Below are positions 12,872 through 22,956 of a DNA stretch of 64,000 bases, in pieces. Source of the stretch: Epiperipatus broadwayi (taxonomy: Eukaryota > Onychophora > Udeonychophora > Euonychophora > Peripatidae); contig JAQFVV010012573.1 in the NCBI GenBank assembly GCA_028023455.1, positions 1,672,815 to 1,736,814 on the forward strand, given 5' to 3'. The translations under genes were made by a program, and so were the position numbers. Below the pieces are notes generated by a model, which had not been told where the DNA came from, searched no databases, and was given only the letters and a program-made list of their open reading frames with translations. Numbering within the stretch: the first letter of the stretch is position 1; each line of letters opens with the position of its first letter.

Positions 12872-13453
12872 ATGTTTTGCTTCACAGATATAAGTTGGGC
12901 AAAGTATTTTAGTTGATCTGCTAAATCATCTTCTTTCAAGTGTAAGTAGAATTTATAAGTTAGATTATTAAATTGTAGCAGGACACTCTATTCAAGTTAC
13001 TTCATGATAATTAACTGTTGGTTGATTATTATTTACCGGAATGTAAGTTTACATTTTCACTTTATTTAATGATTACATTATAGCTAAATCCTACAGACAT
13101 AATATTATTTATTATATGATTATAAGTTTACGGTAGGGATTTATTGAATCTGGAAATGACGTTAAATATTTCATGAGTTTGATGCTGAATTTCGTATAAT
13201 CTCCTCAATATTCATTATATTAGATTGAAATAAGGTATGATTAGATTTTAAAACTGTACCTATGAGATGTTATTGAAGAAAGTCAATGGAATTATCATTT
13301 ATTTATTTTATTTGTTTATTTATGTCTTTAATTATAACATTGGAATTAATTACTTATTATTCATAAATTTGTCAATAAAAGTTGATTTATAATTAAACTT
13401 ACTGTGCCGTTGCTATGTGTCATTCATAAAATCAGAAATCATAAACTTTGGAT

Positions 13454-13495
13454 AGAGCATACATTAAAGAGCATACATTGAAGAGCATACCTTGA
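13454..13495 (+). repeat. 14-bp tandem repeat, three units
   Basis: AGAGCATACATTAA, AGAGCATACATTGA and AGAGCATACCTTGA follow each other without spacers. Confidence 0.85.
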
Positions 13496-14162
13496 ATTAC
13501 ATATTATCGTCAACATGATATAAGAGTTTATAAATATTTTTTTTGAGAAAACATTTGGATGCTTTTCGTCTTTGGTAGTTTATGATGAGTAAGGTACAAT
13601 AAAATCCCATTTACCTTTTCCATCATTGTGGCTTTGCGTAGTTGATTCTAGTATAAAATATAAATTAATTATTAAACTTGTAAACAGATTTACCAAATAA
13701 TGACATGATTGAATATATTTACTTAACGTTTTTAAATTGTCATTTGTCAGTATAATAAGAGTCTCAATAATATAGTAAACTATAAAAAAAAGAACCCAAG
13801 TATTTATATTTATTTATTGCAAAGCTTTACCTGGACTAGCATTCGTATTAAAAATCATATAGATGGTTTAAAATTTCATAATCTTATGTAGTTCCACAAA
13901 TTATGCCATCTTGTACATGGTCGGCCATAGGGTCGCATACCATAAAAATCGCAAATTAAGGTTTAAAAGTAATAACATTGCACTTATAATTTGTTTAATG
14001 TATTTTATCATACTACTATGATAGGTCTTCGCGGTACACCCTGGCTGCGATCAAATTAAATCATAAAAGTTTATGTTAGATCATTAGTTTGGTCTATGGT
14101 AAGTTGCTCCAGATGTTGATTGTGGTCTTTGGTGCATAAAATAGATAGCATGATATGCTTTT

Positions 14163-14390
14163 GGTTACAGCTCTTAATAGCTGACAATGTGCAGCGGGAG
14201 TTGATCAGTGATCAAGGTTACAATTCTTAGTGCACTTATGTTTTGGTGATATTACGTAGTTGGGACACAATCAAATGGTTACAATTTTTGGTGCCGCAAC
14301 GAGTTCGGCACGATAGGTAGTTGAGAGGGCAATGGCCTTCGATGGCTATAGTTGGCCACGAGAAGATTTACGGTTACAATATATATATAA
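14163..14390 (+). repeat. Degenerate repeat with GGTTACA blocks and a GC-rich hairpin
   Basis: GGTTACA recurs at 14163, 14216, 14277 and 14372. The 14216 and 14277 units (61 bp apart) also share TTxTTxGTGC and a TA-GTAGTTG block. Inside the second, GTGCCG (14291-14296) and CGGCAC (14306-14311) form a perfect 6-bp stem with a 9-nt loop. TTTTTGGTGCCG after TTACAA also resembles the junction of an LTR with a primer-binding site, but no LTR pair was found. Confidence 0.45.
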
Positions 14391-14794
14391 TTTCAGATGG
14401 GCTTTTTCTTTTTTCACTACTCTCATGTTACTACAATTAACAAACAACATTCCTCGCTTTCATAGCCAGAAAAACTGAAGCATAATTACATCAGTATTTG
14501 AATGATTATATTAGTGGATGTGATGTTTAATTCTTGAATTTAAATTTGTTCTTTTATCACTATATACACTTTTAATTATACACAATATTAGTTTTTTAAT
14601 CAATTATGTAGTTTAAGCCAACGTTTTCAGAATCATTGTATCACAGTCTATATTTTTGAATCTCTTTTACAGTTTGAATTGGAAAACGTTAGGATTTTAT
14701 ATTTTTATTTTATTTTATATATATTTTAAATAATGTTGGAATTTGTGTTTTTTTTATCCCATTTATTAGTCATTAGAAAATCACTCCCCAACCC

Positions 14795-14949
14795 TACATA
14801 TGCGCTGTATGAAATTATAACGTTTTGAGGAATACATTTTTTTTCCAAACACAAAATAAAGTCTCTTGAAAAGATAAGATGAATTCACCTTATCTTTTCA
14901 AAAAGAGAGTATTCCTCAAAACCTTATAATTTCATACAGGGCATGTGTA
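14795..14949. mobile_element. Small foldback element (MITE-like)
   Basis: The outer arms are TACATATGCGCTGTATGAAA (14795-14814) plus TTATAACGTTTTGAGGAATAC, matched inverted by GTATTCCTCAAAACCTTATA and TTTCATACAGGGCATGTGTA on the right. An inner stem TTGAAAAGATAAG / CTTATCTTTTCAA surrounds ATGAATTCAC. Nearly the whole element folds back on itself. No clear target duplication was identified. Confidence 0.75.
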
Positions 14950-16339
14950 TGAGGTAATTTACTAATAATTGTTATACCTCGTTATCTCAGTTATTGTATC
15001 TGTTATATTTCTTTGCTTGCAATCTATAAATTTGAAAAAAAAATTAAAATGTAAGCAGTTTGTCTCAGAACACCAAAAATTAAATTCGAAAATACATATT
15101 GATTAAATAGTTTGTATTTAGAATAGAGGGACGTACGTTTTTGACGATTCTTTATTCATTTGAAAACCATTTTGATTCGTATACTTTAATCTGTTTTCAA
15201 TAAAACAACTAAAAATTTACTCTCAAGCCTAAGTTGCACTAACAAACATAAGATGACACAAGTAATGACGCGACTCAAATCTTGTTTCTAAAATAGCAGA
15301 AAACAAATTTTAAGTAATATAGATAAAACTTGAACTGTAAAAGAAAAAAAATCGCTATTATTTCCAAAGTTTCAGCAGTAGGATTAAGCGTATTATTCAT
15401 AATTGTTCAAAAAAATAAAAATCGATAAAATTCAATAGCAGATCCGTGAAAATGAAATAAATATGCATCCACATTTTCAATTTATTACTAAATTCTTCAG
15501 CAAGAATTACAACTTCTCTATTTAATAAATAACTTCTCAAACTTTAATCATAATATATATTCCAATCTATTTTCGTCTTTTATGCGCACATAATTAAAAA
15601 AAACAAAAAAACAATTATGCCACGTGCTAGACCCGAGTGAAATAATTTAAAAATTATTGTATTACTTCCTACTAATACTTAACATTCTTGTAAGATTTTA
15701 TATATTGTATATAACATTTAGCGATTACATAGAATATGGCTTTGATTATTTTAGATTGCTTATGGGTTTAAAAAAGATCATTTATTAATTTGCTGCATTA
15801 AATTAAACATCTGCAGTTTGCTAGATTCAGAATAAGTAAATGAGATCAAGGTTAAAAATGTATATTGCCTTTCAGGTACAGATTATTAACAATAAATTTA
15901 TAAGCACTTTAAGTTAAATATGATTTATTTAAAGTATTAAAATTTATTCTAAATAAGAGGAAACTATAAGTATTTGATTTTACCGTCTACATAAAAGTCT
16001 TTTTAGATTTTGGCGTGTACGGGTGCTTGTTTTAAAATGTGTGTGTATATATAACTTAATAAATTATTCGCTAGTACAAAACTTTAGTAATAAATGCAAG
16101 TGTGTATTTTTGGTAAATTTCCTGTCCGAAAATAAGTTAGAATAATTTATTTAATAGATTACTATAACTCTAATGCTAATTTTCATCATTTTTGTTGATA
16201 AATTGTCATCGTTTTCAAATCATAATTTATTTTCATAATTGCCAAATTTAGAATTATCTTGTATAATTTGGATAGAAAAAGTATCTGATAAGAATTTTTT
16301 TACTTAAGGTATATATTTTTTAGAGCAGTATTCAAAAAT

Positions 16340-18330
16340 ATAATAATTAATTAGTGAAATATAAGATACATATTAATGCAAAACTAGACAGAAAAGTATA
16401 AAAAAGTAATAACAGTTGATTTTCATAACCTTTGGAAATACTCCAATAAATTTAATTTTAAACTTGTTAATTGTTTTAAGATATTGACAGACTTTTAAGA
16501 TGATTAAAATTTAATTGAAATCAATAAGAAAATAACTGAGTAAAAACTGCAACAAAGATAACTATTATATATAAAAAGGCAATTTAGTAGTAGATATTCA
16601 AATAAGACAAAATAATGTATCAAGAAAAGAAAGAATATTAAATTATTTTAAAGTGAGACTTTAAAAGAAAAAAATTATTTGTAGTTCGGAAAAATGTTAA
16701 GAAAAAGTGTTGGTAATGATATAAGAAATTTTGTTATAAATTGGCAAGGAAAGCTAGAGAAGAAATAATATCTTGGCATTGGAAAAAAATATTTCAGCAA
16801 TAAAAAGATAAGAAAAACCTAGTACTAATAGAAAAATGACACCATGAAATGTGAGAATGAATTTTGCAAAGAATTATATAGTAATAAAAAAAACAAAAAA
16901 ACATTACAATTATACTAATTTGTAAATTACCAAGCATTTTAAACGAATATGGGAGACATGAAATTAAATATATAAAAAAGAGTAAAGGTCCAGAAAATAA
17001 TGGAATTATTATTTATATTTTGAAATAAGCAAGTGAAAAGAAAATGTTATCAAAATTATACACCAAATGTCTAAAGGATACAAATGAATCAGTTGATTGG
17101 AAGAATGTAATAGTAATAATGGTATTTAAGAAAACTCATAATGAAGATATTAAAAATTATAGATCTATCAGTTTTTTAAATCAATTTTATGCAAAAATTT
17201 AACAAAATAATTACAATTCATCTACAATGGAATTTGGGTACAAATCAGCCAAAAGAACAAAATGGATTTTAAAATGTTTTTAGCACAATGGATTACTTTC
17301 AAGTATTGAGAAAAGTGCTTTGGATATGCAGATTATGAAATTGCATTTGATTTTTTAAGCATTCTTACAGTGCTTAACAGTTTTAACCATCAAGATATTG
17401 ACATACATTGAAGTATATTAATCAAAATGCAACAGCAATTAAAAAAATGCATGATGATATATAAAAAATATTATTCATAAAGATGTATAAAAGAAAATGC
17501 CATAGCTCCAAAACTTTTTATAGTAGTTTTGCAGTAAGTATTTTGTTATCTTAAGGTATGAAATCAAGAAAATAAAAAAAATATCGAAATGGTTTAATTA
17601 TTTATATTTTGCAGATGCAAATAATGTCTCAGAACTTGAGGAAATTTGCATGAGATATCATTTAAAATAAAAAAGTGAGATTAAAAATGATTTCTTAAAA
17701 AAAGTAAAATTATGTTTAATGGATTTTTTCAAAAGGAAAAAAATAAAGATTAATAAAAATGAATTATAAATATATTGGTCATTGTATTAATACAGATTAA
17801 AACATATTGGATGGAATTAACTACAGAATTAAACTTATGGATTACTTTTATAAAAATCTTAATAAGAAAAGAAAATTTGCCTATCTCTTTGTGAAATTTT
17901 TTTTTATCAGATATGTTTTAATAGGCTTACTTATAAATCTGAGATATAGACACTTAACATATAAACAAAACAAAGATTTCAAAAAAGTCAATGAAGCATG
18001 GAGAGATGCATGTCAGGAGTTACAAGAAGAAATTAAAAGTGAAATACAAAAGTGAGGAAACAAACAAATTTTTCTAAAATTATCGAAAGAATTAAGAGAC
18101 TGAAATGGTACTGGGATGGGAACATTAAAAAAAATATATTATATGAACAGTTGAAGTCTTAAACTGAATTCCAAAAGATTGATACAGACCAAAAAAATCA
18201 CATGTGAGATGAAGGGATTAAATGAAAAATTTGCTTTTGTAATGTGGATTAAAAAAGTTAAGAAAAATTTGATTAATTTGGTGAAAATTTTATGATATAG
18301 TGGAACAGAATGGTTGAAAATGATAATGGT
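16340..18330 (+). pseudogene. RTE-like non-LTR retrotransposon, decayed copy 1
   Basis: Conceptual translation with many stops and frameshifts follows the order of an RTE/BovB-type endonuclease-reverse transcriptase. About 16400-16640 gives the linker between endonuclease and RT. About 17100-17270 gives VFKK..NEDIKNYRSISFLN and a degraded NQPKEQAGF-like motif. About 17315-17360 gives ADYEIAFDF (motif xDYEKAFDS). About 17600 gives YFADA in place of the catalytic FADD. 17770-18320 gives the C-terminal region, ending WNRMVENDN. The open piece 17807-18055 belongs to this C-terminal part. The endonuclease domain is missing or unrecognisable, consistent with 5' truncation. The copy is CpG-poor, unlike its left flank, and cannot be active. 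Proteins of this kind are often database-labelled craniofacial development protein 2-like. Confidence 0.85.
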
Positions 18331-19412
18331 ATAAGAAGGTAAAACCTATTTTTGAAGCTGGTTTATTATTTATTTTGTTATCACCATTATATCAAAACAT
18401 GGTTTTATCATACTATTAGAACTTCATCAGCAATTAATGTTTACAATGTTTAAGTATTTATGTGGAATCAATTATGAAATTAAGTCTTGCAATGAAATTC
18501 TGTCCCAAATAAACAGACTTAAAGCAGAGATGCATATTAAAAAAATATTAAGATAAAAATAAACAAACTAAAAAGTAGTACATCGCTAAGTGATTCTTAC
18601 CCTATATATCATATAAAATACTGACTAGATGTCAAAATCTATTACAATCAGTTCTGTAAAAATGTGCTTTCTTATGCTAATCTATGTAGATATAAAACTT
18701 TAAACGGCAAGAAAAACACATAAATCAATATTCTGAAAGACGAAAAAACATACTTGGAGACATAAATGATAAGTTTTAACCAGCTGTAGTATTAACTTAT
18801 CTTGTGGTGCTGAAATTGTGATATTATCCGTATCCAAGATATCTCACCTTTATGTAGAGTAATTGAAACTTAAGGATTATGTTATTTGGCAGATTAATTT
18901 TAAATTAGGACACATCTTTGCTAAATTGTAATGACTGCTAACCCCATTGATATTTATTGTCTTTCAAAATATTTATGTAAGTTTTATAAATAAGAATTAT
19001 CTGAGTATTTGTAGTAAAAATATTTCACCTAGCACTTTTTGATGTTTTAGAGAAATATCCTACAGATTTTCTAGGTTAATTTAAATTGAAGATTCTTAGA
19101 AAATATATTATTTCATAGAAAAGATTGAGTAATATTAATCGTTTTTCCAAAAATAAAAAAAAATTCTGTTGAATCATTTAATTATTTTATTCTTATCAAA
19201 ACATTTCTGTCAGATTCTGAAGTCTCTATGACTGGCATTTAAAAATTGATGCTTAACTTCTTATAAACTCTGAGTAATCAAGCCATTCTATTATATATAT
19301 GGTTAAAAATATATATAATATACTTGCATTTAAATGTATACACACACATATATATATGTTTTACCTACTGAAATTTGAGATTTATTTCAGTATATGGTAA
19401 GATGTCATTCAT
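18331..19412. other. AT-rich DNA, no gene seen
   Basis: There are short TA/CA runs near 19290-19360. No coding homology was seen. Confidence 0.5.
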
Positions 19413-19440
19413 AATAAAACCACAATTACTTCTCTATGAA

Positions 19441-19490
19441 GCTGCTTTAATATTTCATCCAGCATATCGGGTTTCATCAGAAAGCAAAGC
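19441..19490 (-). ncRNA. Hammerhead ribozyme motif, family C left arm
   Basis: Minus-strand order: GCTTT (stem I), CTGATGA (complement of 19474-19480), stem II with A-U next to the core and CC-xG/C-TGG pairs, GAAA (complement of 19453-19456), ATAT as a two-pair stem III, T at position 17, then AAAGC pairing with GCTTT and AGC extending stem I across a small bulge. Core residues are intact. U at the cleavage position is tolerated but weak and may be a decayed C. Confidence 0.6.
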
Positions 19491-19797
19491 AAAATGGCTA
19501 CTTTCAGAATTTAAATATTAAAAAATTACAAACATTCACATATCACATAAGAAAATTAATTCCTATAGATTAAAATTCTAACAATAATTATGAGATCTTT
19601 ATCAGTTGGTTGATTGATAAGAATTGTTATATAAGGAATGAGTTATAAGAGGAGGAGATTTTGTAAGCAAAGTTTTTAACAAAGTTTTAAAATAGATTTA
19701 TAAAGAAAGAATTTTAATCTACAGGAATTCATTTTGTTATCTGATCTGTGAATATTTGTAATTTTTTAATGTTTAAATTCTGGAAGTAGCCATTTTG

Positions 19798-19848
19798 CTG
19801 AGCTTTCTGATGAAAACCAGTCTGCTGATCTAAATATTAAAGTAGTTT
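19798..19848 (+). ncRNA. Hammerhead ribozyme motif, family C right arm (decayed)
   Basis: GCTGA-GCTTT precedes CTGATGA (19807-19813), then CCAG-TCTG-CTG as stem II. The GAAA box has become TAAA, so the copy should be inactive. AAAG follows as the stem I partner. Confidence 0.55.
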
Positions 19849-19954
19849 TATAGAGAAGTAATTGTGTGTTTGTTTTTATTAGTGGTATTTTTTTAAATTG
19901 TCTTGAGTTAGTTCATATATTTATTATTTTAATATGTATATATATTCATAGTAT

Positions 19955-20145
19955 TATTTCTGGGAGCTTCTGTGTAATAGAAATATAATAGCTAAATAGC
20001 TGACATTTCAGTACAATAATAAATACTTTTCTCGGATATACACCTTTTTTTCTAATTATAAGAATGTACTTGTTATTGTACTGAAACATCAACTCTTTAG
20101 CTATTATATTTTTATTACAAGAAAACTCCCAGAAATAATATTATG
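19955..20145. mobile_element. Inverted-repeat element (MITE-like)
   Basis: Blocks such as ATTATTTCTGGGAG, AATATAATAGCTAA and TTTCAGTACAATAA on the left are matched inverted by TTATTGTACTGAAA, TTAGCTATTATATTT and CTCCCAGAAATAAT on the right, with a short central spacer. It is non-coding. The duplication at its edges was not resolved in this AT-rich context. Confidence 0.65.
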
Positions 20146-20287
20146 GATTCATTTATCCATGAAAATATTAAAATTAACATTATATATATATATATCCACA
20201 GATGGCGTCCTACCAAAAACACCTATCAAGCGTATATTTCGTTTACATAAACGTCAGAGTAGTTAGTATTCACTATCTCTAACTATA

Positions 20288-20345
20288 ATTCCACTTTCAG
20301 ATCATGATTTCAAGCTATTTGCTATCGTCAGTGAAAGACAGGAAT
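20288..20345 (-). ncRNA. Type I hammerhead ribozyme, 409-bp unit 1
   Basis: Minus strand. Outer stem I ATTCC/GGAAT; internal loop TGT versus T; inner stem I CTTTCA/TGAAAG; core CTGACGA; stem II AGC-AAATA-GCT flanked by a U-U mismatch; GAAA; loopless stem III ATCATGAT; cleavage residue C17 just before TGAAAG. All invariant core positions are present. The layout matches hammerheads of the satellite type with minimal stem III, as known in schistosome and newt satellites, which act best as dimers. Confidence 0.85.
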
Positions 20346-20696
20346 AAAGAAACTAGATCTAAATACAAACTCTGAGCGTTTATGAAACAATTTCTATTCA
20401 GCTTGCAAGCGTGAATTTTTTAGACACGTAATGTCTTCAAACTCAGCATAGCAAACCAGATAGCTATATGGGTCTGATCTCAGTTCAGCATCACCACATA
20501 GTAGAAGCCTCTGCAATCTATATCATTGCAAGAAAGACCTCAAAGGTACATTTATGATAAACAAAAATGCAAGTTAAAAAACTTGCTAACGCTTGTATTT
20601 ATGTCCACAGATGGCGTCCTACCAAAAACACCTATCAAGCGTATATTTCATTTACATAAACGTCAGAGTAGTTAGTATTCACTATCTCTAACTATA

Positions 20697-20754
20697 ATTC
20701 CACTTTCAGATCATGATTTCAAGCTATTTGCTATCGTCAGTGAAAGACAGGAAT
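20697..20754 (-). ncRNA. Type I hammerhead ribozyme, 409-bp unit 2
   Basis: Same sequence and geometry as the copy 409 bp upstream, with the core intact. Cleavage at both sites of a minus-strand transcript would release a 409-nt monomer. Confidence 0.85.
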
Positions 20755-20931
20755 AAAGAAACTAGATCTAAATACAAACTCTGAGCGTTTATGAAACAAT
20801 TTCTATTCAGCTTGCAAGCGTGAATTTTTTAGACACGTAATGTCTTCAAACTCAGCATAGCAAACCAGATAGCTATATGGGTCTGATCTCAGTTCAGCAT
20901 CACCACATAGTATTCACTATCTCTAACTATA

Positions 20932-20989
20932 ATTCCACTTTCAGATCATGATTTCAAGCTATTTGCTATCGTCAGTGAAAGACAGGAAT
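20932..20989 (-). ncRNA. Type I hammerhead ribozyme, partial unit 3
   Basis: Identical motif in the truncated unit that precedes the inversion. It lies only 235 bp from the previous motif because part of the unit is deleted at about 20909, where TAGTAGAAG is replaced by TAGTATTCAC. Confidence 0.85.
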
Positions 20990-21138
20990 AAAGAAACTAG
21001 ATCTAAATACAAACTCTGAGCGTTTATGAAACAATTGTTTCATAAACGCTCAGAGTTTGTATTTAGATCTAGTTTCTTTATTCCTGTCTTTCACTGTTTC
21101 ATAAACGCTCAGAGTTTGTATTTAGATCTAGTTTCTTT

Positions 21139-21196
21139 ATTCCTGTCTTTCACTGACGATAGCAAATAGCTTGAAATCATGATCTGAAAGTGGAAT
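21139..21196 (+). ncRNA. Type I hammerhead ribozyme, inverted unit 1
   Basis: Plus strand. ATTCC 21139-21143, CTTTCA 21147-21152, CTGACGA 21153-21159, GAAA 21173-21176, stem III ATCATGAT 21176-21183, C17 at 21184, TGAAAG 21185-21190, GGAAT 21192-21196. Predicted cleavage is between 21184 and 21185. Confidence 0.87.
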
Positions 21197-21547
21197 TATA
21201 GTTAGAGATAGTGAATACTAACTACTCTGACGTTTATGTAAACGAAATATACGCTTGATAGGTGTTTTTGGTAGGACGCCATCTGTGGACATAAATACAA
21301 GCGTTAGCAAGTTTTTTAACTTGCATTTTTGTTTATCATAAATGTACCTTTGAGGTCTTTCTTGCAATGATATAGATTGCAGAGGCTTCTACTATGTGGT
21401 GATGCTGAACTGAGATCAGACCCATATAGCTATCTGGTTTGCTATGCTGAGTTTGAAGACATTACGTGTCTAAAAAATTCACGCTTGCAAGCTGAATAGA
21501 AATTGTTTCATAAACGCTCAGAGTTTGTATTTAGATCTAGTTTCTTT

Positions 21548-21605
21548 ATTCCTGTCTTTCACTGACGATAGCAAATAGCTTGAAATCATGATCTGAAAGT
21601 GGAAT
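21548..21605 (+). ncRNA. Type I hammerhead ribozyme, inverted unit 2
   Basis: Exact copy of the motif 409 bp downstream of inverted unit 1. Predicted cleavage is after 21593, which together with the site at 21184 would give a 409-nt RNA. Confidence 0.87.
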
Positions 21606-21956
21606 TATAGTTAGAGATAGTGAATACTAACTACTCTGACGTTTATGTAAACGAAATATACGCTTGATAGGTGTTTTTGGTAGGACGCCATCTGTGGACA
21701 TAAATACAAGCGTTAGCAAGTTTTTTAACTTGCATTTTTGTTTATCATAAATGTACCTTTGAGGTCTTTCTTGCAATGATATAGATTGCAGAGGCTTCTA
21801 CTATGTGGTGATGCTGAACTGAGATCAGACCCATATAGCTATCTGGTTTGCTATGCTGAGTTTGAAGACATTACGTGTCTAAAAAATTCACGCTTGCAAG
21901 CTGAATAGAAATTGTTTCATAAACGCTCAGAGTTTGTATTTAGATCTAGTTTCTTT

Positions 21957-22014
21957 ATTCCTGTCTTTCACTGACAATAGCAAATAGCTTGAAATCATGA
22001 TCTGAAAGTGGAAT
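21957..22014 (+). ncRNA. Hammerhead ribozyme with core G8 mutated, inverted unit 3
   Basis: Same motif but the core reads CTGACAA instead of CTGACGA, a G-to-A change at an invariant residue (also a CpG-to-CpA change). It should not cleave. Confidence 0.85.
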
Positions 22015-22365
22015 TATAGTTAGAGATAGTGAATACTAACTACTCTGACGTTTATGTAAACGAAATATACGCTTGATAGGTGTTTTTGGTAGGACGCCAT
22101 CTGTGGACATAAATACAAGCGTTAGCAAGTTTTTTAACTTGCATTTTTGTTTATCATAAATGTACCTTTGAGGTCTTTCTTGCAATGATATAGATTGCAG
22201 AGGCTTCTACTATGTGGTGATGCTGAACTGAGATCAGACCCATATAGCTATCTGGTTTGCTATGCTGAGTTTGAAGACATTACGTATCTAAAAAATTCAC
22301 GCTTGCAAGCTGAATAGAAATTGTTTCATAAACGCTCAGAGTTTGTATTTAGATCTAGTTTCTTT

Positions 22366-22423
22366 ATTCCTGTCTTTCACTGACGATAGCAAATAGCTTG
22401 AAATCATGATCTGAAAGTGGAAT
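22366..22423 (+). ncRNA. Type I hammerhead ribozyme, inverted unit 4
   Basis: Motif intact as in inverted units 1 and 2. Because unit 3 is mutated, the next product between active sites would be 818 nt. Confidence 0.87.
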
Positions 22424-22566
22424 TATAGTTAGAGATAGTGAATACTAACTACTCTGACGTTTATGTAAACGAAATATACGCTTGATAGGTGTTTTTGGTA
22501 GGACGCCATCTGTGGACATAAATACAAGCGTTAGCAAGTTTTTTAACTTGCATTTTTGTTTATCAT

Positions 22567-22866
22567 ATATATATATATATACCATTTATGTTATTTCAAT
22601 TTATACTTGAACCTAAATGTCAACTTGCCATTTTATAGTCACTAAAATAAGCTTTAAGTCACTTATATGAAATATTAATTATTTGAAATCACTGGAATTG
22701 TGTCTTGACTTTTCTATAATCATACCAAACATCTGATGAAAACCATAATGGTATTTAATGACTGTTTTGATATTTTATATCCAAAAACTATTTGCAAGAT
22801 TTGACTTGTTTTAACGATAAAAAATATATCTTAATAAAGATATTAAAAATTGTTTTAAGATGTATG

Positions 22867-22869
<3 letters not shown>
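22567..22869. other. AT-rich spacer, no gene
   Basis: (TA)n directly abuts the satellite end at about 22566-22580. Nothing else was recognised before the next (TA)n tract. Confidence 0.5.

Positions 22870-22953
<84 letters not shown>
22870..22953. repeat. (TA)n microsatellite, about 42 units
   Basis: Uninterrupted TA run. The minus-strand frame across it at 22811-23119 is an artefact. Confidence 0.95.

Positions 22954-22956
<3 letters not shown>

Larger units (their letters stand above)
7201..16250. other. CpG-richer, transposon-poor block
   Basis: Hand count gives 17 CpG dinucleotides in 7201-8100 against 1 in 901-1800. CpGs stay common to about 16.2 kb and become rare again inside the RTE copy that follows. 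No open frame longer than 104 codons and no splice-linked exon series was recognised; the frames at 10316-10498, 11144-11410 and 11359-11673 show no homology. It may be unique intergenic, intronic or regulatory sequence that escaped the CpG loss seen in the flanks. Confidence 0.5.
19413..19868. mobile_element. Foldback element, family C, with hammerhead motifs in its arms
   Basis: The left arm (about 19413-19585) and right arm (about 19690-19868) are inverted copies of about 170 bp around a spacer of about 100 bp. Shared landmarks are CACAATTACTTCTCTAT at the outside and TAGCCATTTTGCT in the middle. Each arm contains a hammerhead-like core, minus strand on the left and plus strand on the right. 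No protein is encoded. Confidence 0.75.
20195..22566. repeat. 409-bp satellite in a head-to-head inverted array
   Basis: Period measured from identical motifs: TCCACAG at 20195 and 20604, and GTAGG of the inverted units at 21271, 21680, 22089 and 22498, all exactly 409 bp apart. The left part has one full and two partial units in one orientation. The axis of inversion is between 21034 and 21035 (AACAATTGTT). The right part has a 59-bp partial duplication, then about 3.5 units in the opposite orientation. Copies differ only at scattered bases (for example GACGATAG versus GACAATAG), so amplification or homogenisation is recent. The unit contains a GCAAGTT/AACTTGC hairpin, the CTGATCTCAGTTCAG dyad and a hammerhead motif. 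It retains CpGs, unlike most repeats here. Both outer edges abut (TA)n. Confidence 0.95.

Noticed and set aside
14277-14311. LTR/primer-binding-site junction (TTACAATTTTTGGTGCCG)
   Set aside because: There is no second LTR, TG...CA ends, polypurine tract or gag-pol remnant nearby. The segment is better described as a degenerate repeat with a hairpin.
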